A stretch of DNA of 64,000 nt from Reticulitermes speratus (taxonomy: Eukaryota > Arthropoda > Insecta > Blattodea > Rhinotermitidae): positions 7,802,001 to 7,866,000 of the forward strand of contig JAJKFL010000004.1 in NCBI GenBank assembly GCA_021186555.1. Direction: 5' to 3'. This document shows, piece after piece, positions 1 to 14,000 of the stretch. Below the pieces are notes generated by a model. The model worked only from the letters and a program-made list of their open reading frames with translations. It had not been told where the DNA came from and made no database searches. Position numbers and translations under genes: made by a program. The stretch's first letter is position 1, and the number at the start of each line of letters is the position of its first letter.

Positions 1-589
1 CTGCAGTAAACTAAAATTTCACCCATTTAAAGAAATGGTTTATTACACAAAATGATATGTAACAAAATTTAGATCTGTTGAATATCGAAAATGTGTACGT
101 GAAACATTATTTGATGTAATGTGTATGTAACAAAATATGAGGAAAAAAAAAAAACTTGTATCAGATTGCAGTGTTATGTTTATTGTATTTGTCTGCAATA
201 AATGAGGAAGTATAGTATGGTATGCACAGTTGCAAAGAATTTATGTGGAAAGTACTCCACTCCTGTTGAGAACTATAAGGAGCTGTACAGAATGGATAAA
301 ATTCAAAGTGGATTCATCAGAGCATATTTACAAACTGTGTTTGAAAACTAATGAGACTACTCACATTATCTTGTGTCTGAGGCATCTTGAGGCTTTTTGT
401 GTAGTGTCCTTTTTGAAGTAACTTGCTTCACAAGCTATACTTTTTTTTACAGTGCTCCACCCTCTTCTCAAACATATGCTATATACCATTTTCTTACATC
501 ATGTGCAGGGTTGTAGCACTGGCTTGGATTAGCTCTCTGTCTGAGTCACATTTCTACCATCATAGCTCATTAAAAATACCCTTAAATCA
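1..589. other. Intron or upstream sequence, nothing recognised
   Basis: AT-rich sequence left of the first recognised Mcr exon. Open frames are short and resemble no known domain. It is presumably intron, because exon 1838-2017 begins in mid-codon. Confidence 0.5.
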
Positions 590-1240
590 CAGGTGGTGAG
601 GTCTGGACTGTATGGTAGACGATGTAATTGTGTTCCACTAATGTCTGCTAATGCTCACTCTGCCAGTTTTGCATTGTGTGTGGCCGTGCATTGTTTAGAA
701 ATCAACGCAACTGTTTCACGAGGTACTCGGGGTCTTTTGATCGAAACTGCATTTCAAAAAGCAGTTGTGGTGTTACTACATAGTACTGTCCATTCACAGA
801 GTTTCTCTGAGGTGCCCTGTGTTGAAGAATAATGCCTTTTGAGTCAAAAAAACAGTATCAGCTTCACTTTTCCATATGAAGGTGCTGTGCAGAGTGTCTT
901 TGGTGGTCATATTGTTTGAGCCAAGACTCATCACAAGTGATTATGGGTGGCATTATATTAGGGGGTTTCTGACAAACGTTACATTTTGCTGGCCGACTTC
1001 GATGCATGTTTGTTTCTAGATGTCATGTAGATCACTTAGAACCCATCTTGTGCACAGTTGTGTCATGCCTGATTGCACTGATACTGTGTGCTGAACACAG
1101 TATCAGTGTCGTGTTTAACCTGGCAGACAGCTTCCTTAATGCCAGTCTTTTGTCTTTCTTTAGCAGTTCTTTAGCTTCTTGATATTGACATCTGTGATGG
1201 CAGTGTTTGGTCTTACACTTTGAACGTCAGCAACCACCTC
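590..1240 (-). pseudogene. Degraded mariner-type transposase
   Basis: Translating the minus strand in shifting frames recovers family landmarks in order. TCDESWLKQYD (first catalytic Asp region) is near 925-950. CFFDSKGI is near 840-865. NNARPHT (second Asp block, here NN for DN) is near 685-705. PYSPDL (third Asp block) is near 600-615. Several frameshifts and stops separate them. Terminal inverted repeats were not found, so the ends are approximate. Confidence 0.7.
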
Positions 1241-1668
1241 TTTTTTTCCCCGTCTTTGAAATGCCTCTACCATATGAAAACTATAGGTCTTCTGCTCATT
1301 ACTTTTGGTTTGTAGGGCCTCTGTACATTGCTAATATGTCTTTACCACTTTTTGCAAGCTTCATCCAAGCTTCTGTTGCACGTATCTGACTTAAAAAATG
1401 TGAAATGCCATTCTCTTCCATCATTGAAGGATGGGCCATGTTCTTATATAATCTGACCCTTAATGGTTGAGCAGTGGACCTTGTAGTTTGTGTCTCATCA
1501 CATTTCAGGTTGCAGTGTGATACATGCATTTTCTCAATCTAGACTGTTGCAGAGATGCAGCATTGCCAGTCTCATTACTTTTCAAATGCCCCTCTTAAGT
1601 GTGAATTTATTAAAATAGGAAATTTGAAGTGTTGTCCAGTTTGGAAGAATGCACAGTGATAGGATTTT

Positions 1669-1722
1669 AAAATTATAATTAAATATAGTCTGATTTTAAA
1701 AATATAATTAAATATAGTCTGA
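1669..1722. repeat. Two-copy tandem duplication (about 28 bp)
   Basis: The unit TTTTAAAA.TATAATTAAA followed by TATAGTCTGA is present twice in a row with one or two differences. Confidence 0.6.
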
Positions 1723-1837
1723 AAGGGAGTCATTTTTTAAGGCCCTGAATGAGGAGGTGTGGAGTCAGAGCTAACTTGTAGCCTTACAATGAAGAGATGA
1801 GGTGTTCATTAATTAGATTTTTACACCCAGCTTGCAG

Positions 1838-2017
1838 TGTCATTCCACGATGGGTCAGCCCTTCCCAGTGAACGCTTATTACGAAGTAGGATGGAGATAA
1901 GATCAGAAGTTACTACTCGGTCTGGTGGCCGTAGGAGCCTTGATTATCAGGAACTTAAAATGTCTACTGAGAAATTAGGTGTTTGGGAGATGAAGGTGGA
2001 CCTCAGAACTCAACTTG
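1838..2017 (+). CDS. Mcr: Mcr exon 1 of window (MG domain)
   Basis: Acceptor is TTGCAG ending at 1837 and donor is GTAAGT at 2018. The exon begins with the last two bases of a split codon and ends with one base of the next. It encodes SFHDGSALPSERLLRSRMEI and ends in KVDLRTQLG, an MG-type beta-strand region. The split first codon shows that at least one further exon lies upstream; none was recognised in 1-1830. Confidence 0.8.
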
Positions 2018-5000
2018 GTAAGTTTATTAATAAGGACTGTATCACATAACTTCCTCTGATGGTATGCTAAAGGTAACGTTGGGCCCTGCTGCTCCAGGGT
2101 GTGAGAGTTGATTCTGTCAGTCAGCTTGAGATATATCATGCATGGAGGAAATAAGAAATTCGTACAGTATTTTTTGTGAGAAAATTTTTGGAAGAGAAAC
2201 CTTGGTGTGGGTGGTAAGATAATATTGAAATGGAGTGTACAGAAATATACATGTGAAGATATGAAGTACATTGAAGTGGATTAGGATGGGTGTCAGTGGA
2301 AATAGAATTTTTAATGAGGTGGGTGGGTATTAACTGTGCAAAGAATACATTCCAAATTCTTCGGGTATGCTGTTTTTGCTGTGACATGTTAACAGACCCT
2401 GTGTGTTACAGGCTATGACGAAAACCGGCGAGCCAGGGAACTTCTGATTGATATCCAGTCAATGCGAATCACAGCAGACTATTCGGATTGGATGGGTGAA
2501 CGAACAACATCAAGCATGTTGCTGCTGTCTCACTTTTCACCAACAAATCACCACGTCAAAGTGTCAACATCAACACGGGATGCTAAGGTGAACATAGCTG
2601 TGATTGCGTTATCATTTGGGATTGTTATGTTTTTATAATATTGCATATTGTAGATACCGCTTCAAAGGGAGTAAGTAATACAAGACTGGGTGAAATTGTG
2701 TGATGAGTAGTTTTATGGTTTGCACTTCTCACCAAATACCAGCAGGATGATCACATGAAGGAGGATAAGATGGACAGGGTTTGTGGTATGCATGGAAACA
2801 GGGAGACATACATATAGGTTTTTGATGGGCAAACATGAATGAAGATCACTTGGAAGACCTGGGCATGGAAGGTCCATAGGCTGTTGTATCCCACTTCACA
2901 TGTACAGCACCGTGTGCTGTCTGTGATGTGCTGTGTTGAACATCTGGTAGAGTTGCAGTCCAGTCCTGTATGTGTGACTCAAACTTGGTCTGACACTGTA
3001 ATTCAAATGGAAAATATGCAGTCCAGATTTTTAGTGACACAACACAGTCAGCACACAGTTGCAGTCCTGTCTTTTGTGTGTGTTAATTCACATTTTCATT
3101 GAAAGACTATTGTGGATACATTTTGAGAATGGAAAGTGTGCTTTAGTCTGGTAAATATGGTAAGGCGGAAGCAGGGCCGGCTTCCAAAACGTGTTTTAAC
3201 CTTTAAATGACTAGGTTGGTATTTAAATTTTAGCGCATGGTTTACAAAAAATATATTATTTGAACAGAAAAAGATAAAATTATGAAATAAACAGAATTTT
3301 GTGGAAAATAAGACAGATTATGCAGGGTGCCTTAAAAATTCATTAAACTTCCTTGTTACCTAAACATATAAAATGAATTCCTAGGGATGTTTTTTATGAG
3401 CATTTGCATCAGGTTGTTTAAAGGTTCAATATAGTCATCTCGGGCGCACAGCCGCGTCAATTCATTTGAATACAACGTTTCGGGGACTAGCTCCGTCCCC
3501 ATCCTCAGGCAAAACTGATTTTGATATTCAGTTTTGCCTGAGGATTGGGACGGAGCTAGTCCCCGAAACGTTGTATTCAAACGAATTGACGCGGCTGTGC
3601 GCCCGAGAAGACTATATTGAATCATGTCGCAGCGAAAGTTTTAAAACTTATATTGTTTAAAGGTTACTTATCCGGCATGCTGGATAAAGTCCATAAAAGG
3701 TAGATTGTTTGGCATAAGTTCTTGATGTTTGCAGGTCGGGGAGTATATCATCCTACATGTGCAGAGCAACTTCTACATGGATGTGTTCAACTACATCATT
3801 ATGTCAAAGGGCATTATCTTACTCAATGGAGAAGAGAAGATGCAGACTACAATACGGACCTTTGCTGTTACTCTGAGTGCTGAGATGGCACCTGTTGCGA
3901 CTGTTGTCGTGTATCATGTGGGGCGGTATGGAGATATTGTTGCGGATAGTTTGACGTTTCCTGTCAATGGCATCTCACGCAATAATGTGAGTTGTAGTAT
4001 GAGTCAGTATGTGTCTGAAATGTGGGAGTGGAAAGTTGTGAGCAGATGACACTAGAAGTGATGCTGCTGTGCTGATGGCCATATCCAAACAGAAAACTCT
4101 GCCACGTAGAGCAATGAATGTTACACATTGGTGTCCCTGATAGAAGTTCTGAACTTGTTGAAGTGAGTTTATGAAAAATGTTAATGCAAATTATTCTACT
4201 GGTGACCCTGATGCTATGTTTATCTAGTACCTCTTTTTAACTGTACCACCATGCAGATCACAAGAACCTTGAAGGTGGAGGAATATTTGGGTACATATTT
4301 TTAATTACATTTAATACGTGAGCTGGGATTGTTCAGCCTTTAATGTGACTGGCTTTGGCTAAGGTGACTGTGATTTGATTGTCCTTTTGGGGCAGGGATT
4401 GTTCTCTTTGTCAACCATTTGCAGGCTGGCTCTGAAAGATGCCCAGTACCTTGGTCAGTGGATAATGGGGATATTGTTTCCAAGTTTCAAGAAGTTTTGT
4501 TAATAGTTTCAAAACTTGTTGCACTGGAACCCATATTTAATATTCATGATTTAAGATTGCCCTGCACTTAACATCAAATTCCATTGGTCACAGGCCAGTA
4601 CAGTAGTCTCAGTGTCTGTAAAGCTTGATGTTCATGATTTTGACCTTTCATGATCTCCTGTTTTAATACCATTGTTTCGACCTTTTGCAACTCTCGTGAA
4701 TAGGAATGAGGCATACATGGATGGAGAGTTGGCTCCCCCACTCTCCTGCTACTGCACAGATCACTCTCAGCTCAGTGAAGCTCTGTCTTTCATTAAGTGA
4801 GGTTTATTGCTTTCATGCTTTATGGGATAGGCTGTCCTTCAATCATTTAATGTACTTTATGCTTCCAAAGGGTATATACAGTGAAACCTCTATCCATCGT
4901 TCCCGTTACCGTCGTTCGCCCGCATGTATCGTCTGTCTTATTTGGTCCCGAAATTAGCCCCATATAAATAACACTATTTTTTCCCGCCTCCATTGTTCCT

Positions 5001-8000
5001 CGAACTGTCGTTTTCCCGCACCAATAGTTGAAAATCACGGTCCTGACGCAACATTTTCCCGCACTGATAGTTTTTTTTTTTTAATTTGAAGCGATGGTTT
5101 AGCGAGGTTTAAGGACCGGCATGGCCTAGTATACAAGAAGTTATTCGGAGAAAGTGCGGCAGTGGACAGCGAAAGCACGGAAGCGTGGCTGGAAAGACTG
5201 CCATCTTTGTTGGAGGGCTACGAACAACTTGATATTTACAACGCGGATGAGACGGGGCTCTTCTACAACGTGCTTCCTGATAGAACCTTGGCGCTCAAAG
5301 GAGAGTCTTGTCATGGAGGGAAAAACTGTAAAGACAGACTTACTGTTTTACTTTGTGTTAACAGTGATGGAACTGACTAACAAGTGCCGATTTTTATCGG
5401 AAAATCTCCGAAACCGCGATGTTTCAAGAATGTAAAAAAAATACCCACCAAGTACCACGCGAACAATAAAGCGTGGATGACCACAGACATTTTTTCTTTA
5501 TTTCTGCGTTCATTAGACGCAAGTATGGGTGCACAAAACAGGAACATTCTCCTCTTTGTGGACAATTGTGCCGCACATCCAAAGGATACATCGTTTCTAA
5601 GAAATGTAAAAGTCATACTGTACCCGGCAAATTGTACAAGTGTGCTCCAGCCCCTTGATTTAGGGGTAATAAAGTGTTATAAGCAGCTTTATAGAAAACG
5701 CCTCGTGCAAACAGCTGTTTGCTTAATGGATGCAGGCAAAGATACGAAAAAGAAGATAAACGTGTTGGAAGCTTTGCACTACACTGTGGCAGCCTTGCAA
5801 GAAGTAACCCAGCAGACAATCGAAAATTGTTTTCGGAAAGCTGGTTACGTGCAGGACAATCTTCAGGCGATAGTGACGTCGTATTGACCAACGATGACGA
5901 CGATTTCCGCCAAGACTGGGGAAAAGTTCAGTGGCATGAACAAAGATAAATTCGAGGACTACGTCTCTGTGGACAGTCACGTGGCAACCTGTGGTGTAGA
6001 AGCAGTGCAGGAGCTGTGCGTGAGCCTCGTGACGTCCGGGAGTGTGGAGCGGGAAGAAGGAGAAGAAGAAGCTGGCGAGCTTTGCTGAGACGCATGAAGC
6101 GCTGATGGAAATAAGATCTTTCTTTTATGCGCACAGCACGGTGACAGTGGTCGTGAAAGTGTTCTAGGCCTTGAAAAATCGTACTTTGAATTGAGGAGGA
6201 GTAAAGTTTGCTCAAAACAAACGTCAATGAAAGATTTTCTCAGCAAGAAGTAATAATTATCATTAAATTGTTCTTATCTATAATTTTTAATGGTTTCCCG
6301 GTAAATATCATTTCCCGTATGTATCGTTCAAATTTTCCGGTCCCCTGAAAAACGATGGATAGAGGTTTCACTGTATATTTCATTAAAAGTAAACATTCAT
6401 TATTATTATGCTTTCTGAGGTTATTTTATGTTTTTGTTACTGGTATTTCATAAGTTCATGGAACCAGATAGACATTTACAATGAAAATAGATCCTGTGTT
6501 TGTGACTGTTTTATTGGTTCTGTTTATTCATAAACATGGGAACTCTTACTTTAATCCCAAGCTTTAAGCATCAGGTGGGGAATTTACTGTATTAGGATGT
6601 TTGATGTGAACTTGGTTTTTAGTCCTTATTCCCTACAAAATAAGTACAAAAAGATGTATGTTTTGTGTAAATGGAAGTATTTCCCGCTCTTCTTTTCTTT
6701 AGGTACAACTGCTAGTCCTGACCCCTTACAAAATCAAGCAGTAAAATTAAAGAATACCTGCCTGCCATATGTGTCAGAATAAAGTACATTGCTTTATAAA
6801 AGTAGAAACTTGTGTAAAGAGACCATGTTTTCTGTTTCAGTTCACTGTGTACATCAACAATCGAAAAGCAAGAACAGGAGAGAAGGTTGAAGTTGCTATC
6901 TATGGGGAGCCTGGGGCTTATGTTGGTCTGTCAGGCATTGATCGTGCTTTCTATACGATGCAGGCTGGCAATGAGCTTACATATGCTAAGGTAAGGGCTC
7001 TTACAATCAGAACAACTTCGTACATCCTGACATGAGCATATTTCATTAAATGGCTGTGGGATCAATGTTAATGTCTTTTGTCATACATTCTGAACAGACA
7101 TAGTGAGTTTATGCCATGGAAATGCTTTGTATGTGTTTAACCTTTGCTACACCATTAAATTGTAGGTGTTCATACACCAGTTAAATTTTCACACTCTCCA
7201 CTGTGAGTAGACTTAGCACAGCAGAAGGCTGTCATATTTCAGCAACGTGCTGTGATGTGTTGTCATATACTTTATGTTTACACTTTTACAGAGCAGTCTG
7301 GATAGCATAGTGAGTAGAGTGATTAGGCAGTGGGCCGGATGATAAGGGGTTTGAATACCGGCAGGGGCAAGCGGTTTACCGTTTAACCAAAACGTCTAGA
7401 CCGGCGTAAGGGCCCACTGAGTCTCCAACTTAGCGGGTACTAGGGTTTCTTTGCTTGGTGGTACAGCGGCCGAAGCATGAGGATGACCGTTCACCTCCTT
7501 CTAATGCTGAAGTTAAGAATTAGTGGAGCTATACCTTCACCCCACCCCCACCCTCACCCCATATGCCTTCATGTCATGTACAGGGACAACTTTACCCATC
7601 TTATCTTTACTCTTTTGTGGTCATGCATATATACTGTTATTTTGCAATTTAATATACTCTACCAGTATATGTTAATTGAAGTGGTTTTTGCAATGTGTTT
7701 CTGATGATCATTCTTCCTTTTCTTGTCCCTTAACATGTTTAGAGCATGCATGATAGCTTGTTAAGGGTCTGAAGATTACTGATTAGTTGATTGAAACATA
7801 TATCAGAAAGAAACTGCAGTTAGTCAACTCTGCCGGTAGATACAGTGCAGTAGTATAGGCAGTTGTCATATAACATTGCCCTGAACAGTGTTGTTTTGCC
7901 TCAGTGTTGACAAATGTTAGTGATCAAAGATTCAATGAATATTTCCTGGACTAGATTAATTTGTTCTGTTAGATATTTTAATTAATTCTTATGGGAGAAA

Positions 8001-11000
8001 ATGTGTTGTTCTGCCTTGTTTTGCTCTGTGTTGTGACTTTTAGGAACACAACTCCAATGTGAAGCAGGGGCTTACTGGAATTAATTGTGTTGTAATATAT
8101 ATTGCCTGTGACTAAAATAATAAGTGTGGCAGAGAATGTTTAATCCTGCTGTTGTAGCATGCTAAGTGGAGGAGAGATGTAAACCAGTGATCCACAAATT
8201 TTCCAAAACTCTAGAAGCCACCACAAAATTTCAGGTGTCAGAAGGGTGACATGTTGCAAGTTCCATTTTGAGGACCCAAATGTTAGGTGCCTCCATACAA
8301 AATGTAGTCACCCACATGACCTGGCACAGTGTACCCCAGATGCAGACTTACTTGTGCTGGTTTCAATTGCTGACTGCCTTGAGATTTTGTGTTGATTCTC
8401 TAAATTGTTTGATGCAAATGGAAGTATAATGATGGAATATTCTGATGTATCAGTTGTATGGAAGAAGTTAAGCTATCTGTTTTTGGCATTTTGTAGCAGT
8501 ACCGTCAAAAGCATTTGTTAGCAGCATGTTTTTTTGCACCTTAAGAGTATTGCTGTTATGAAATGAGTCTGTTGATGTAGCATGAAGATTACACATGGTA
8601 GCAGGCAGATGGCAGGAATCCTCTTATAAGGACAGAAACTGTAGCAGAATTAAGTGACAAGGGTTTTCAGCATTGGACTGGAAACTACCATATTTACTTG
8701 AATATATAGGATGAGAATTTTTTCCAAATTCATTGTCTGAAAAAGAGGGGTTTGCTTAATAATCATGTACAGAGTTAAACATTTTCTGTGCCAGTGTTTC
8801 CTGAAAATTGAAGATTGTGTGAGGGGGTCCTGTTATATTCGTGTAAATACGATATTAAGATGAATGTGATAAGCTTGTGTTTTTCTTTTTAGGTCATAAC
8901 TAAGATGGGCACATTTGATGAACAGACTAACGGGACATTCATTCACAAATGGTTCTCTCACGAAGGCAATCCAGATGAGATAGTGTATTTCCCTTCATCT
9001 ACATATGGCATTGATGCTAACCGCACGTTTGAGTAAGTAATATTTATAAATGGGATTTGAGGTTCTCATAGCAGTGTTGCTGAAGTTTCAGGTCTCCTGG
9101 GATGTAATTGTGTTTCGTTAGGTGAGTAGTTCCTGATGTTTCAAAGGATCTGTAGTCTCATCATCAAGGTCAGGCAGTTCAAGGACACTGTGGCCCTTTG
9201 AAACAGTGAGAACTGCTCATCCAACAACACACCATCACATCACATCACAGAAGACCTGAATGGTAAATAATATTTACTTATTAGTACTTCATGTTTTGGA
9301 TATATTACTTGATACTTTGTTGTATTCCATAGCTCTGTTAGTGTAGTGACTAGGCTTTGGGCTGAATGACCAAGGAATCGTAATTCAATTCCCAGCAGGC
9401 GTAAGAGATTTTTTTTTTCTTCTCAAAAGCTTCCAGGGTAGCATTGGCGCCCATCCAGCCTCCCTGTTTAATGGGTTCAGGGGTAACATGGCCAGGGTGT
9501 GAGACAGACCACTCACCTTCTGATGTTGAGGATAGGAATGCAAGGAGCTGTACCTTCATTCCCCATGTGCGTTCATGTCATGCATAGTGACATCTTTACC
9601 TGTACCTTCTAGTTTCTCTTTATTGTATTAAGCTCACACCAGCAGAATGTGTTATATTATGAGGTAGGCAGTGCATGTGGCATACATGGGAGAGAAGAGA
9701 AATGCATACAAAGGTTTGATAGGAAAGCTTGGAGGGAGGGTATATCTTGGAAGACCTATGTGAGGTGGGACGGTGATATTAAAATGGTTCTTAGGGAAAT
9801 GGGATGGGCTACTATGGATTTGAAACATCTTTCTTCAGCTAGGGATGAATGGTAGTGAATCTTAGGTTCTACAAAGTGAGGGGAGTTTAATTGTTATATG
9901 AGGAGCACTGAGCTTAAGAAGGACTGTCCACCAGAGATTTAGTTAGGTATTTAGTTACCTTTCTACATAGTCCGGAAGCATGTGTTTTATGTCTCAGGTA
10001 TGCAGGCCTTGTAGTGTTCAGTGATGTGCTGGTGCCTCGTCGATTGGACTACTGTAACGTGACACAAGGACTGCATGAGTGTCTGGATGGTCGTTGCTAT
10101 CGCATTAACAAAAAATGTGATGGAATTTTTGACTGTGAAGATGGAACTGATGAAGCCAATTGTAAGTAAATTAGTGAAGTAGCTGTGCAACTTAGTAGAG
10201 ATAACTAACACCCTGCCTCTTATATGGTGTTGGGCTCTGAGCTGGGTTGTTGACTGACAGGCAAAGGGCAGAGTGATTTTTTTTTTCTTCACCAAATACT
10301 TTGGAGTGTATGTCATTCCTCCATATTCAGGAGGTTGTGGGTTCAGTTCTTGTTTCAGAGGTGGACTACCATGACAGTTTAGCTGAGTTGATAAAGTGAC
10401 TGGTGACAGGCTGGACAGCCACAGTTCAGTGTCTGGTGGAGGCATAGGTTTTTCTCATCTGCCTCCTCCTCCCCCCCCCCCCCCTTTTTATTTCATCATT
10501 ACAAGCATTTACTATTTAGCTGTGGTTTGACCTTTAAACAACCGGGTTGGTATTTAAATTTTAGCGCATGGTTTATGCAAAACGTATTATTTGAACAGAA
10601 AAAGATACATTTATGAAATAAATGGAACTTTGTGGAAAATAAAACGGATTATGCAGCATGTCTTAAAAATACAGTAAATTTCCTTGTTACCTAACTATGT
10701 AGAATGAGTTTCTAGGGGTGTTTTCTTTACATGCATTTGCATATGCGAACGCTGGTCGTTTAAAGATTAAGTAAGTGTTGTGTCTCTGGTGGTGCTAGCA
10801 ATAAGATTACATAGCAGTGAAAATTACAGTATGAAAGATGGTGTCTGTGTAGAGAATGCGAGATTTGATGTTCTGATAGCGGTGACTATGAAGATTGTTA
10901 TCTTCTGGAATTTTATGCCATGTAATAATAATAATAATAATAATAACCATGGCTCTACAGCCCTATATGGGCCTGGGCCTCCTCTTTCTGAGGTTACGTG

Positions 11001-14000
11001 GTCTGCGCATTTGTGGCAGTTCGGAGACCAGCCGACTGGCCGCGCTGTTCAACTCAATCCTGATGTGACTGCCAGAGCCGTCTGGCAGGCAGTCAGGGGA
11101 CTTGGGTGAGAAATGGCCGCTGAATTTAGCTTACGGAACATTTCTATTCATGCCCGTAAGGTTCTTTTACATGCCGTAAATCTACGACATGGGACCGACG
11201 GCTTTACTTCCCCTCCGAAGGAAGTGGTGCTCCGGATTTTTATCACCCTTAAAAATCCATCGACCTAGGTCGGGATCGAACCCGCGAACCTTGGGACCAG
11301 TGGCAAGCACGCTAACCACTAGTCCACCGAGGTCGACTTTATGCCATGTAGTCTGATAAAAATTTATCAATGTTTTGGAAGAATCTGCTGTCTCCGTCTT
11401 CATCATTTGCCATCTGGATGGAGACAACACGTTACCCCAGAACACTGGTAAATTTCTTCCAGAAGACAGCAATCTTCGTTTATGCAGAATACACAAACTA
11501 TTCCCAGTGCATTTGATGTAACATAAGCTCAATAATGCTGGCTAAATGATGGTTAGTATTGATTTCTGACTTCTTTGTTTCTTGAGGTTATTATCCTAAA
11601 TGAACACACTAACGATATAAATTTGATGTGTTCGCAGGTGGATACTATAATGAAACACGTTTGACACTCTTCCGCAAGTTCCGTTTCAGTCGAATCAAGC
11701 GTCAGTATGAAAATGTGTGGCTTTGGGAGGATATTAATATTGGTCCTCATGGACGCTATCTCTTTACTGTCCCTGTTCCTGAGCGTCCTGCCCATTGGAT
11801 GGTGTCTGCCTTCAGTGTAAGCCCAACTATGGGCTTTGGAATGCTCCCTAAATCAATTGAGGTAAGCATATTAATTGTGACTGTGGATACAATACAGACT
11901 GTTAATTAATTTATGATCATTGTTAGCTGTATTCAGTACACATTCATTAATATCTTGTTCCATTTAGGCTTGTGTTTTCTAAATTGTCTTTTTTATGTTG
12001 TGAAATCAGAATCTTTTTGTGTTTCATTTACTCCACACATGCTGCTTGTTGCGTCCGTTTCAACTTTGTTGATTTAATCAAGCTCCTCATTATGTAATTT
12101 GCCCCATCCTTCTTTGCTTGTTAGAACCAAATGTACTTACACCTTTTAGTTGTGTGTTAATGTAACTCAGATTCTGAATAGCTTGGTTTATGTAGATACT
12201 AGGCTATGGGCTGGATGACTGAGGAGGTTTGGTTCACTTCCTGGCAGGACAAGAGTTCTCTTTTCGACTGTCCAGAGCAGCTCTGTGATTTACCCAGCTT
12301 CCTCTTCAGTGGGGCCTGGCTGGGACATGTACTGACCACTTGCCTCAGTCTGGTGCTGAGATTAAGAACATGTGGAGCTGCACTTCCATTTCATCACAGA
12401 ACTCTTGTAATGACATTGCAGTTAACAATATGTCAATGGGCACTCGAATAATACAACTTACAATACAAAAGATTCATATGGCAGCACCAAACACTTTGTA
12501 TTTAAGAGACGTTTCAGACACATAAGGCAACAGTCATTAATTTTGCATGTGTTAAATTGAGTCTGACTGAGATCTGGGATGTTACAGTATGTTGGGGTGC
12601 TGCCATTCTTCATTAATGTGGAGATGCCTATGACGAGTCGACAAGGAGAGCAGGTGGGGATCCGAGTGACTGTGTTCAATTACATGCCAGCGCCAATTGA
12701 GGCCACAGTGGTGTTGGCAGGATCTCCTGACTACAAGTTTGTCCACGTTGGAATGAATGGAATTGTAAGTTCACACATGTGCTGTTAAAATGAGATGCTC
12801 TTCTCAACAGTGACCAGTTACATTGCATTGTTTTATTATTATTATTATTGTCATCAGCATCATTACTGTCAGTATTATATTGGTATGTTTATTTTCTCAT
12901 TTTTATGACAATAAATGTAACGAACAGTACAAGAATATCAGCCAGAGTTGTCTTTGGTGTTGTTGTTATAGCAACAACAACAAGAACATAATCAGGCAAT
13001 TTTTATGTGTAAGGCTGGCGTGGAAAGGGTAGGCATAACTTTTCAACATGTGACAATGCCTGACTTGAAACATATGCCTGTATCATTACATTTTGTTCAA
13101 TGCAGGTGAGGTCATACAATCCAGACACATCATTTGGCGAGCACCAGTTCTTTATTTACATCAATGCACAGGATGCGCAGATAGTTCATGTTCCTATTGT
13201 TCCGACACGGCTTGGAGATATACGTGTTACTATCCATGCTTCAACCCTCATTGGCAAGGACACAGTTGCCAGGACACTGCATGTGGAGGTGGGTGGCTGA
13301 ACCGCTGTTATTAAAATAAGTTAATTTTGACAGTAATTTCAGACAGTATGTAGCAGTCAAGGGGTACCTGTGCATTCATTGTATTGCAGCCTTGACCTCT
13401 GGTAATATAAAGTTCTTGCTAGGTGCTTATTCTCCTTATTCTGGCAAGCTGTCTTTCAGGAACGTTTTTGAAGCTCATGGCATGCATATTCAGTGAAGTT
13501 GTGATTTTGTAGTATCCCTCAAGGGCTGTAATGGATAAGCGTGGATACATGGAAGGGTTATGTGTGGAAATCACGACAAGAGATGGGGAAATGTCGAGTG
13601 TTTCCATCAAAATTTCAACTTACTTTATACCAGTTAATAATAGTGAAGTAAATGGCTGTGTTCTGAGACAAGGAGGTGAATCTAGTCTCAAAACATCATC
13701 ATATCATCAGTCCAACACAACTGTATATTTTCAGAAAATGCTGTGTGTTTGGGATTAGATAATCTATCATCAGGCTAAATACAGACTTAAATTGCAGGTG
13801 AAATGCAACTCATATTACAGTATGATCTTTGTTTTCATTTTTTTGTGGGATCCCACATCACAATATTAGTATTACAGTAAAATTGTAATAATTAAATTAG
13901 TCAATAGCAGATAAAAATAAGATTAAAATTAAAAACCGTTTATTAAAATTTATAATTTTTGTATATATATTGTAGTTACATTTTTTATTCAGTAGTCTTG

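Noticed and set aside
3466..3660. Small ORFs on both strands with nearly the same peptide
   Set aside because: Explained by the palindrome of the foldback element, which makes both strands read alike.
9987..10445. 152-codon minus-strand frame
   Set aside because: It overlaps the antisense of Mcr exon 6 and a decayed SINE.
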